From positions 147,501 through 211,500 of the forward strand of contig OY756975.1 of the NCBI GenBank assembly GCA_963580455.1: DNA of 64,000 bases, read 5' to 3'. The position numbers and the translations under genes were made by a program. Below are positions 24,428-34,900 of this stretch, in pieces. Each line of letters starts with the position of its first letter. Position 1 is the stretch's first letter. This DNA is from Euonymus europaeus (lineage: Eukaryota; Streptophyta; Magnoliopsida; Celastrales; Celastraceae). The notes under the pieces were generated by a model. The model searched no databases and had not been told where the DNA came from. It worked only from the letters and a program-made list of their open reading frames with translations.

Positions 24428-24816
24428 GAGCCGGTTTTATGTTATGGCAGTGACGGTATGAACTTATCCGAAACTTGGATTGCCTGGGTCAGAGAGTGCA
24501 AAAAGACCAACTCCTTCGCCATCCTCGATCTCCATAGAATTTTCGATTGGGGCTTAAGGCCGTTAGTAATAGAAAGCCTATCCATGCAGAAAGCTATAGG
24601 GCAGATAACTCCCATAAAGAAGAAACCTCATCTTTCTTTTCATATCTCTCTTACGCGGATGATGTCTTACTCTTCTCAGAGGGCGTAATGCCTGAGGGTG
24701 TGCTGCATCAGCTTTTTGAAGGACTGGTCGTCAACAAAGAAAGGAGCTCCCTAATATTCTCAGGTACGTCAGTAGTTATGAAAAATCGAATAACCCGGCT
24801 TCAAGGAGGCGAGTGA
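24428..24816 (+). mobile_element. LINE (non-LTR) reverse transcriptase fragment with YADD motif
   Basis: The first frame reads 'WIAWVRECKKTNSFAILDLH' then 'FDWGLR', matching the plant LINE region before the 'GLRQGDPLSP' motif. After a frameshift near 24560 a second frame reads 'FSYLSYADDVLLFSEG', containing the catalytic Y-A-D-D of RT motif C, followed by 'LFEGLVVNKERSSLIFSG', the conserved segment after it. Between the two the QGDP core is lost. The protein level is therefore RT palm only, with deletions and a frame change. Nuclear L1-type elements are the source. Confidence 0.85.
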
Positions 24817-25134
24817 GGAGAAAGTCCATCTGGACAGTTAACATCCCTGCGGATTGCTCATGGGCCTTCCGAGGCATCTTGTCAGTGCGGGAGCATGCCT
24901 TTACTTTCTCTTGCTTGCCACAATCCTATTGAGATTCATTCTTGCATTCCAGTCGCCTCGAGGAGTTCCTCTTTTTCTGGTGTGCCCAACGCTTTCCCTG
25001 CTTAGCAAAAGAAGGGGTGCTCCTAAGTAAAAAGAAGAAAGACTTTCTTTCCCGCCCCCGCCGCCATCCCTGCTGCTATTGCTGATGGGACTGAATCAAT
25101 AGAAAAAACAACTAGATCAAGTGCCCGGGGCCGG

Positions 25135-25515
25135 GTTTTCAATGGGCTATGAATCTTGAGAATTTACCCGGAGGAACTGAAACTGAGATTCAAGGATTTT
25201 TGCCAGGGAGTCCTTATTAGTCAAGCTTTGGCTCCCGAATGGGAACGCCAAGCCAAGTAAACTTCCTTTCCTGCCGCCTGTGCCCACATGCCTATGCCTC
25301 AAGTAAATAAATAAGCTTTCGGGGGCCACTTGTGGATCGAGAGGTGGGGCTCCGTATCAGGTCAGGATGCCGCTCTTAGAGTGGTACCCCGCTGCTCTTG
25401 ACCCGGAAGGAGAGGTAAACGAATGCTCTTCTAATTTGTACCTAAACCCCCTGCCACCTATGCTGGTAGGTGATCAACGGAGAAAAGAGTGCTTTTGCTC
25501 TTGTCTCTGCCTGCT
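25135..25515 (+). repeat. Duplicated block, short copy (partner at 58570-59345)
   Basis: Several long phrases are shared in the same order with 58.6-59.3 kb: 'actgagattcaaggattttt', 'ccttattagtcaagcttt', 'tcaagtaaataaataagctt', 'gatgccgctcttag', 'gaggtaaacgaatgctcttc' and 'ggtgatcaacggaga'. This copy is shorter: roughly 240 nt present near 58690-58920 and part of 59000-59090 are absent. A preceding stretch (about 25058-25125) translates as 'FPAPAAIPAAIADGTES', in the style of the Ser/Ala-rich family. Confidence 0.85.
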
Positions 25516-28511
25516 GCGCGTATACAAGATCAATTTGAAAAAGACGGATTGCCCATGCCAACATTTCATTCAATGTTTGGCCCTCTCTTGGAATAAAGAA
25601 TCCCTTCTATTCGGGCGGAAAGAAGACAGAACGCACTGGATCAGAGAAAGAAAATAGAAAGAGTAAAATTATGCACTAACTTGATTGAATGCGGCGGTGG
25701 GATTGTCTTTTTGACACATATCGCTGCTATTAAGACAACAAGTCTATTCCATCATTAATAAGAAGAGGGTTCACGCCAACTCAACTAACTACCTTTCACT
25801 CAGAAGGGTAAGCACCTCTAAATCCTTCTGGCTTTACTGGACGATCCCAATGCAAGACCTAAACCTAAGGAAGGCCTATAGAAAGAGATTTAAGCAACCT
25901 TCTTGAAGGAAGATCCAGATATGGCTCATCCGCGTTCATTCGCACCATAGTTCTCTTCTTGAGGCAAGAGAGGTCTTCCCCGAGTAAGAGAGAAAGCTAA
26001 ACCCGTCACATCATTTGAAACGCCAGATTTTGGACAGCTCGATAATGGCATTGGACGCTGATCGTGCTATCATACTTATATAATTATATATATAGGAATC
26101 CCGATCTGCTAAGAATAAGAGCTTTTGCTTACACTTTGTGCTTTATATAAGTAGTAGTTGATCCCCGCTTACATGATCCCACGACTTAGAAAGCATCGGG
26201 AATGGTCCTCCACTCCACACTTGAAGCTAAGAAATGCAGGATCTAATACTGGACAGCTTACGCATTCGGAATGAAAGACTGGAGTGGAGCTTATTCAATG
26301 CATCGGCGGAGTTCTCTTCTAGTCGCGCCCAAAGGGCGAGTTCAAGTGCACTTTGACCTCAGCCCCCGAATGAGCGTAAAGTGAGGAGGGCGTTCGGGAA
26401 GCCCCCGGAGTATTGCTTGCTTTTGGTCTCCGATCTACTCTACTAAAAAAGAGGGAAGGCATTCTTCACATTACTTGTGGCCGAGTGAAGATGTACCTGC
26501 TGTTGGTGATGCTAGGACGACCAAGCTCCGTGGGGTGCTACCATGATCATGATCCGATAGGATCTTTTTTTTTCATTCCTCGGGAAGCAAGATCCATCAA
26601 AAGGCTCTGAGACTGCTACGTAGCTAGGCTACGAGATTTTTTTTCTTATGATAGAAAGAGAGAGAGAGGATAGAGGATCACGCTTACAAGCAGCCTTTTC
26701 CATCGTCTTTCGCTGACCCTGGTTCTATCAAACCAGCTTCTTCAAGCCTGGTAGGAACTTCTTCCTGCCTTCTTACCCAAGAGCTCTGATTCCGCTTAAA
26801 TCTTCTTCCTTACTCTTTCGAGTAAGCATTTGTAAAATTCCTTCAACATCTGCGGAGCTAAGCCCGGGTCTCACTGAACTGGGTCAAAGAACTACCTTCC
26901 TGGAGCTACCTCCTTACTTAGATCGTTCGTTCCCCAATTAAAACTCGGATCAGTTGGAAAGTGGATTCCGTACCTGGGTACGAAACTCTAAACTAGAAAT
27001 TCGATCTCGAAAGAGTGAAATCTAGCCTTTTTGCTTTATCCTTTATGGATCTGGGCTAATTCTTGAAAGCAGCAACTCCTACACTTTAAAAGAACAACTA
27101 CCGATTCTCACCCTTGAGTCAGGAGCTCGCTTTCAATCTCTAAGAGCCGATTCGATGGCATCTTCTCTTATTAACTTTATAGTTAGCGCGTAGTAGCTTA
27201 ATTCGTATTCAATTAATTCCCATCTCGAAAGAATAAGAGTGAAAACAAAACTAAAGGAAGCAGGACTATTCTCCTTTATATCCTTTGAAAGCAGTCCAAA
27301 GAGAACTGAACTCTTATTTATATAAGAAGGGGGAGAGAACTCATCTCCTACAAGGAAGCATGACCTTTTCAGCCTTTTTCAACTATATAGGATAGCACCA
27401 TCTCTTCCTACTACGCGGTAAGATTTTGAAGACTATTCTTTTTTCGGTACGGAAAGCTAGTCTTCTTACCCTGAGCCAAATAGTGCAGCGGATTCTGTAA
27501 GAGCAAGGATAGAATTAATTTGATTGACATCTCGATGGGAAAGAAGTAAAAGACAGTCTTTTACTTCCCGAAGGCAAGGAACTAGCTTGCTGCTACCAAG
27601 CCTTCTTTCTTAAAAAGCCTTAAGAGAGCGGGGGTCTAGAAGATAGAATCAGGAAAGAAATTATATAAAGCAGAAGTCGTGCTAACAACCGAAATGCCCC
27701 CCCAAATGTCATGCTGATAGGAGTTGGAGTGCTCCCCTTCGATTCTATATCTCTACTCGGGAAATGAGCTAGCAGCCACTTGAGCGGGATAACAGTTCTT
27801 TTTAGAGAGTAGAATGACGCGTATTGTCCTACTTATCTTTCGGAGAGAATAGGGTTTCTCCTTGAGTATTACATACTTAATTTATTCCTACTTGATTAAC
27901 TCACTTTAAACTATCTAACAGAGTGAGGGAAGGGGGCTACTGGGAGTAGGCCCAAGTGAACTACTATGGGTTCTTTTTAGAAGGCAGTGAGTGAGCCAAA
28001 GAATAACGCCAGCAGAGACCATTCTCATTATTCTTTCACTCCTATACGGGATGTTAAGTAAGGATACTATGAAACTGCAGCGGAAAGTATACGGGGTTGT
28101 TAGCTTCTTTCCTAACATGTCGCTATTCGGTTGCTGCTAGGAAGTCTGTTCGACTTCTCTTCCTAAGATGCACACTAGATGGGGCATTAGCGCTCTTCTG
28201 TCTGACTATCTTTCCTGTGCTAAAATCATTCCCTCAGAACAGAAATAGGATCTCCGCCTTCAATGCACGGGAGGCTTGCTATGCGATATCCTTTAGGGGG
28301 CCGACTCGACTCTAGATATCCTTTGGAATCAATTCCATTAAGCCAAGTGGGATCAATCCCACCTCCACCTGTCCCTTAGTTCAAGCGCAAGGGAATGGAT
28401 CAAAGAATAAATTGCCAATACCGATTCGGAATCAACAAACAGTAAAGGAATCAGTCCTGCTTGGATAATCGGCTTCTCCTCCCTTTGATGGTATGAGGAA
28501 TGAAAAGCTTC
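25516..28511. other. Unassigned spacer
   Basis: No gene was recognised. There is an AT-rich 'tatataattatatatatagg' at about 26077-26096 and a GA-repeat near 26654-26668. Confidence 0.5.
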
Positions 28512-28761
28512 AAGTCTCCGTGTAATCAAGGCCGGGGCGTTGGTGAAAGCCCATTGCGACTAGACGAGGTTTCTATCTGTCAATGGAGCCAGCAGAATGT
28601 CGTTTCATCCTGAAACCCCACTTGCAGCCGACAACATTCTGATTGGGTACAGCAGAGCAGGTACAAGCTTTTGTATTGTTGCGCACAAGAGCAGTGAATT
28701 CCTCAACCATGGCAGCACCCCATTGGGTGTCCTTTAGAGCCTGAGTTGAATTGGAAGGCTC
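28512..28761 (-). mobile_element. Ty1/copia reverse transcriptase fragment (decayed)
   Basis: On the minus strand the frame starts 'EPSNSTQALKDTQWGAAMVE', continues with 'NVVGCKWGFRMKRH' and, after one in-frame TAG where Tyr is expected, 'KPRLVAMGFHQRPGLDYTET'. This is the N-terminal part of the copia RVT_2 domain ('W..AM..E..AL..N.TW' ... 'GCKWVF..K' ... '[17 protein letters not shown]'). The Tyr-to-stop change and the lack of flanking LTRs show it is dead. The sequence differs clearly from the copia RT at 61 kb, so the two come from different elements. Confidence 0.9.
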
Positions 28762-29009
28762 CAGAGAAGAGGTTGGCCTTTGGTAGTATGATGTAGTTGT
28801 TTTGGTTTTAATAAATTATTTTTTGAGCGGGTGCTCATTGAATGAGTGCGTGTGGGTAAAGGATGCGGCCAATCTTGGGAAGTAGGTGGATCGGCCAAGG
28901 CATAGTGTGGTGGCTGGGGAAGGAGAACCCAGCGAGTCAGCTGTGGTTAAGGGTTGTGATTGAGCGTGGTAAGGAGTAGAAGGTTGGTTGCCGAAGGTCT
29001 TTGTCCATT

Positions 29010-29252
29010 GGGGAAGACAAATAAGGCACCAGGACGGAATGTCTCTTTATTTTAAATAACTTTGCATATCACTGGTGAGGAGATTATTGAAGCAATAAAA
29101 GAGTTATTTGTGAGAGGTAGAATGCTTGGTGTGATGAATGCTACTGCAATTGCTTTTGTTCCTAACGAGAAAAAGTCAGACTACATTTGCAGATTATAGA
29201 CCAGCAGCAATGTAATCTATAAATGTCTTACTAAGATACTGACAGAGAGGAG
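29010..29252 (+). mobile_element. LINE reverse transcriptase N-terminal fragment
   Basis: 'TNKAPGRNVSLF' (a worn form of the LINE 'DNKAPGPDG...LF' motif), a stop, then 'EEIIEAIKELFVRGRMLGVM' and 'NATAIAFVPNEKKSDY', followed after a stop by 'VIYKCLTKILTER'. The same order of motifs occurs in the LINE at 31.5-31.75 kb, so the two fragments overlap in protein terms and cannot be parts of one insertion. Confidence 0.82.
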
Positions 29253-29779
29253 AAAGCTGGTGATTGAGACCTCTCATTCTTTCTTCTTTCACCAAGGCCG
29301 AATATAGTGGTACTCTTCTCGATCCAGATGCGCTCTCGCCTTCAGTGGCTGATAGCTCTATGTGGAAACCTTTCGTATTGCTAAATGAATGGCATTCTAG
29401 AATCTCTCACTCAAAGAAGGACTGACTATACTCTACTAAGAGCAGACTCAGTGTGGACATACTCACTACGCTCGCCTCCTGACCTTCCCCTAGCGGGTGA
29501 ACTAGCAATAGCTCCTTCCTCCCTACTTATCCTTCCCTTCTTCCCTAAAAAGAAAGGGGACTTAGCTACTAGTCCGAAAGCCAGAAGCCGAAGGAAAATG
29601 AGACTAGCTAAGACTAGGGCAAGAGCGGCTAGCTAACTAGGCGAGGGTAATTCAAGCTGGCTCCTCAAACAAGGGGAAAGATGCGCTCAAGCTCAAGCGA
29701 GTCAAGGAATAGAGGCCAAGGCAAGCCCAAAAGAAAGGTTTTCCTCAATAGATAGGCTCAGTTCAGCCCACATACATAC

Positions 29780-30130
29780 ATGAAGCATGAAGAGAAGAGG
29801 AGATCGGGTCGAAGAAGGCCACAAGTGGAAGGAGAAGGACACTGGTATTTGACTGAGGAAGTAGCAATAGTCTCAGGTATTAGGCTTAGCCTTTCTTCAG
29901 GAGTTTCCCAGTACTTCAAGACTTTAGTTCAGTCGGAAGGCCAGGTTATCCAAAGATTTTTAACCATTTCCTTCGCTCCTTTCTCTTCGATCTTCTTTCT
30001 TCACTGGCTGTTGCTCGTTTTTCCTTACTTGTTGGTTGCTCGCTTGTTGCTTTTTGTTGTTTTCCAGTCTTACTGCTTTGATCCCGTGAGAGTACAGTTT
30101 ATTCCGTATGGAGCCATGGTCGCAGTATAG
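29780..30130 (+). CDS. Unclassified open frame with hydrophobic C-terminal half
   Basis: A 116-codon ATG-started frame has a basic N-terminus ('MKHEEKRRSGRRRPQVEG') and a strongly hydrophobic C-terminal half ('FFLHWLLLVFPYLLVARLLL', 'FVVF') long enough for one or two membrane spans. No family is recognised. Chimeric mitochondrial frames with a membrane segment are the usual form of cytoplasmic male-sterility genes, but nothing here shows fusion to a known gene or a promoter. It ends about 100 nt before the LINE fragment. Confidence 0.25.
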   Translation: MKHEEKRRSGRRRPQVEGEGHWYLTEEVAIVSGIRLSLSSGVSQYFKTLVQSEGQVIQRFLTISFAPFSSIFFLHWLLLVFPYLLVARLLLFVVFQSYCFDPVRVQFIPYGAMVAV

Positions 30131-30225
30131 TATGGCATACGGTTTCGTTAGAGAACTCGGTCAGACCTACTCTCTCCAATCTACGCCGCGATCCCTCAAC
30201 CCATTTATGCTTCCCATAGCCTGAG

Positions 30226-31920
30226 CATCGTTTGTCCCTTTTTTGGTTAGTAGAAACCAAGGTGAAGGCTCTTAATAAGGACAAGGTTCTAAGGGCCATT
30301 GATGGTAGTTGGAAGGTCCTGTGCAATTATGACTCGTCTCCGAATGGAAGAATCTGGGTTTGCTGGAATCCAGAGGATGTTGATGTAACCGTTCTGAATC
30401 AAAGCGACCAGATCATGCATTGTCAGGTGAGAGCCATTGCAACTAATTGGAGTTGTTTGGTCTCGATTGTGTATGGGGAGAATAGCTCAGTTCAGAGGGA
30501 ATCGCTCTGGAATGACATTCTATCTCAGGCCTCTGTGGTGAGGGGAAATCCATGGATGATTGCTAGGGATTTGAATGCTATCAGGAATCACAACGACAGA
30601 GTAGGTGGGTCGAGTGATTGGCCTATCTGGATGGATGAGTTTAATGTCTGCATTGATAATGCCGAGTTAGATGATTTGAGGTATGGGGGAGCTTTCTACA
30701 CCTGGTCAAATAGAAGAGAAGATAGTCCTATCCTTAGAAAGCTAGATAGAGCTCTGACCCATATAGAATGGGAGAACACCTTCCCAGGTTCTGAAGCACT
30801 CTTTTTGCCTGCAGGGGTTTCTGACCACTCTCCTATGATCATTAAACTTGCAGATATGCCCAGGTTTCAAAAACCATTCAGATTCTAACATTTTTGGGTT
30901 GATCACCCTCACTTTCTTACTTTGGTTGATGAGGTTTGGAGAGGGGAAGCTTCAGGTACTCCGATGTATCCGCTTTGTACTAGGCTGAAAAGACTCAAGA
31001 AGGAGTTAAAGAAGTTGAATAAGGATCCATTCTCTTACCTGTCGAATAGGGTACTACGGGCTAAAGAGAGGATGGAGAATCTCCAGAAACTTGTCCAGCA
31101 AAACCCGTTAGATGGAAACTTGTGTAAAGAAGAGGCGAGTGCAGTCAAAGAGTATGGTGATCTTTGTAGAGCCGAAGAGAGCTTCTTCAAGCAAAAGTCC
31201 CGGGTGCAATGGCTAAACTTGGGGGACTAGAACACTCAATTCTTCTTCAGGGCTATGAAGAATCACCAAAGCAAAAAGAAGATCATGTCAGTGTGCAAGG
31301 AAGATGGGACAAGAGTAGAGAATCCTACCGGGAAGAAATACTGGGCTTTTTTCAGAGACTACTTAGTGAAGTGCCATCCAACACGCCTATAAATCAGGAG
31401 GTGCTTAGGAAGGCCCCACCTCGAAGACTAACCCCTGACCAGTGCAATGATCTATTGAGAGGGGTTACTGAGGGTGAAATAAAGTATGTTCTCTTCTATC
31501 TGAAGGATAACAAGGCACCAGGCCCGGATGGATATAATGCTCTATTCTTTAAGAAGGCATGGGGTATTGTTGGGAACGATGTGGTGAGGGCTATTAAGTC
31601 TTTCTTTGCTTCAGGATGCTTGCTGAGGGAGGTCAATGCAACCGCAATCGCACTGATACCCAAGGTACCAAACCCTAAAAAATGAAAAGACTATAGGCCT
31701 ATATCTTGTTGCAATACCATTTAAAAATGCATTTCCAAGATCATTGCCAATAGGATCAAGCCAGTCCTGCCCTACCGCAGATGTAAGCAGCAAACGTGTT
31801 GAGGGAAGGAGAATTGGGGACAACATTCTGCTTGCCCAGGAATTGTTAAGGAATTACCACAGAGATCAAGGAACACCCAGGTGTGCTCTCAAGGTTGATT
31901 TAATGAAAGCTTATGCTAGC
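30226..31920 (+). mobile_element. LINE (L1-type) fragment: AP endonuclease to reverse transcriptase
   Basis: This is the longest transposon remnant here, truncated at both ends. The endonuclease part (30226-30888) is open for about 218 codons and shows 'WLVETKVK', 'WMIARDLNAI' (the GDFN-type motif, altered), 'YTWSNRR', 'RKLDRAL' and the catalytic 'SDHSPM'. After a TAA the linker continues in frame (30889-31230). A TAG and then a frame change lead to the RT N-terminus: 'LKDNKAPGPDGYNALFFKKA', 'ATAIALIPKVPNPK', a stop, 'DYRPISCCN', then in another frame 'VEGRRIGDNILLAQELL' and motif A 'ALKVDLMKAY'. Homology stops abruptly near 31915, before the YADD motif. With only a few disruptions it looks younger than the other LINE pieces. 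Confidence 0.93.
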
Positions 31921-34900
31921 AGTTTGATTCACTCTACGCAATTTTTGTTGGGGAGGGTGCTTTTTAAGAAATCCTTTATTGGAATTTGCCAAAAGATTCG
32001 CCTTTTAGGTAAGTAAGCTGCTTGTTCTTTGCTCATGCGAGGAAAGCTTAAAACCCTTTACAGCAGAGGGCTGTGCCTGCGAACCTAGCTATCTCTCTGG
32101 GGGAAGATACAACGGATGACCACTTACTTAACTTAGTGCATTCCTTCTCGGGAGAAGATACGAAAACTCGGAACCCTTTCAAAGGAAAGCCAGAGATACG
32201 AGTAGATTGGGTTTTGTCGAGTCAAAACAGGTTAGAAAGCGCTAGCGGTCTTACTTAGCTTAGGAAAGATGCCATTTCTCTTGTTTAGGCAAGAATTGCT
32301 CAAGCTGAATCCGCTGGTAGTCTTTCCTTGGCTTGTAGTTTCAGCGAGATTGGCATTGGCTTGGTATAAAGTAGCTCCTGATTCTCGGTCTTCTGGAAAA
32401 GGGGGGCGAAGTCACTAACTAGAGGAGATTCGAGAGAAGTAGGAGAAGAGAGGGTATTTACTTCAATGAAGTAGTTTTCCCGGTCTTTTTTTTCCTACCC
32501 TTCTTTTTATGAGTGGAGTTCCCGAAAGAATAGGATTGATTGAGGAAACCCCGTATTTTCGTCCTAAAAAGTAAGTCCCCTGGCTTTGGTTCTTAGACTG
32601 ACCCATTCTCACTTAAAACCTATGCTATGATTCACTTGCTAAGAACGCATTCTGTCCATCTATAGAATATCAGTGAATTTCTTATCCTAATCTATGGAAT
32701 GTAGAGGTTAAAGTTTAGCCTCTTTCTTTACTTTAGAAAAGTAAGTTTTGCTAGGAAACTATATATTCTAGCTGGCATGGCAAAAAAATAGGTTAGGCAT
32801 TCACAGAAAGAAAAATGCAAGGTTATGCTAACTCCCATGGAAGTGTCGTCGCTCGTTCTGTATTCCGAGCAATCTTATCTTATAGAATCTAACTAGCTTA
32901 TTTCCTTCTTCCTGTGCTTCGCTTTAGCTTACTTTCTGCAACCTACCTTTTGCTTAGCTTGACTTCAACTTATATGAATGCTATTTCACAAGACTTGAAC
33001 TAGAACCACTCTAGAAAGCAGCTGAAGAGAGATGACAAAATTCTTCTCTATAATAGAATGCCGATACCTTAATTAGCTTTAGGATAATAAAGAAGATGAG
33101 ATTATGCTTGAAGGTACGGAAAATACGGAGTACTTCTCTATCTAGAAGTTTATGCCCATTTTTCCTACTTTCACTTTCCTCAATGAAAGGACTGAAGTAC
33201 GTGTAGCAGCAATCCCAAGCTTAGGGACTGAGGAGAATTAGACAGATAGTTCCTCTTCTCTATCAATGCGTGATTTTTTTTTTCGGAAGCAGACCCATCT
33301 TATACAAAGCTTACGTGGAGAAAGAAGGGAAAATAAGTAGTCTTGATATTTGATCCGCCTTTCTCTCGTGCCCTATCTCCTTGCCGGTCAGTTGAAATCC
33401 AAGTTCCAAACCTCAACTGCTTAGCTTAGTCGAGCTTCTACCTCCGTCCCGCTAAAGATTATTGAAAGCATGCCAAGTAGACTTTCCCCTCAATCATTCC
33501 CTTCGCCCATAAGCTAGCTAAGAGCTACGTAAGCCAATCCTTCTGAGTCGGGATAGTCCCCCTTTAGAAGGCTAGTAAGGGAACCCCAAAACCTAAAACC
33601 TTTCGAGCAGAAGCTTTCGATACGGAATCCACTTCTTCCCTTTATGCCATCCGATCTGGGTATGCCCTTTCAGATTCTCCTTCGCCAGTTTAGGCTTCGG
33701 TTGAGCTAACTACCTCGGTCTTGTAGCGATAAAAGATTCTATGCTTTCGGAAGATGCCTTCTTGCGCCCTTCCTCAGTCAGGCAAAAGAATAAGAGACTT
33801 TGAGACTTTGACTTCTATTGCACAAGGGACTTCAGAAGGTTAGAATATGCTCGCCCTACTAAGAAAAGAAGGAGAGGAATTAATTTCTCAAGACTGCATC
33901 TCCTGTGAAAAAGTAAGATGAGACAATACCCTTATTATATGCCCCTAGGCTAAAGAAGGTGCAATTCTCTTACTTTCTTCCTATCCCTCTAGCTTTCGCT
34001 CGAGGTTTATGTGCCACGCTACTAACTGAATTCAACTCTCTCTTCTCTAGACCGCTAATAAGCAGCAAAAGACCTGTCCTCTAAGAAGGAAGTAAGCCAA
34101 CTACCTTATCTCATTAGCCAAGCTTATGACCACTGGACTTGTGAAAGATAGCTATTCTTCGCATCGAGAATCGTCTGTTTAAAGGCAGGATGCTAAGAAT
34201 CGAGGGTAAACAGTCCTAAGTTAAGTAAGGAAGGTGATTTATCATTGCACGAGCTTCGAAAGTGTAGATGGGAGAGAGAGTTAGATCCGGACATAGCCAT
34301 AGATTTGAGTGGTACTCTCTTTCTTTTGAGGGAAAGAAGCCGCTTAATGAAATAGTTTTTGAGTAAATGCCATAAAGAACTAAGGCTAGTGGGATCAATC
34401 CCAGACCTAGGACCAAGTGACTGAAGAAGTATGGTTCGGTTGACCGAGGGTTAGAATCCGATGTGATCTTAGAGTAGCGTAGTACTGGTTCGCTAGCTGT
34501 GACGATAGGAGTTGATGGCTTAGCTCTTCTTTCCTTTCTGCTGTTAGCAAGATGCAGCTATTGAAAATGCTATATCACACGTTCTTGTCGAAATAGAGCT
34601 CTTTGCGGGGTGAAAGCAATAGCCTTGAATCGGGATCAGGAGAATGACATCAAAATTCAGATAAGATAAAAAAATAGGACACATTAGGTTAAGCCACTCT
34701 CTCAGCTCGCTCGCCCCCAATCTTTATTTATTAAAATAACCTCAATCGTCGGGTCTAGCCCCTCTCTTCAATTCAAGTCGAGTTAGCTTCACTCATGCCA
34801 TGTCTTCTCTTCCGATCCTTCCCCTTGATCGTCGAGTAAGTAACCCCTCTTCTTCTAAATCGGGAATCGGCATAGGTCACGGGAAAGTACATTATTGAAA

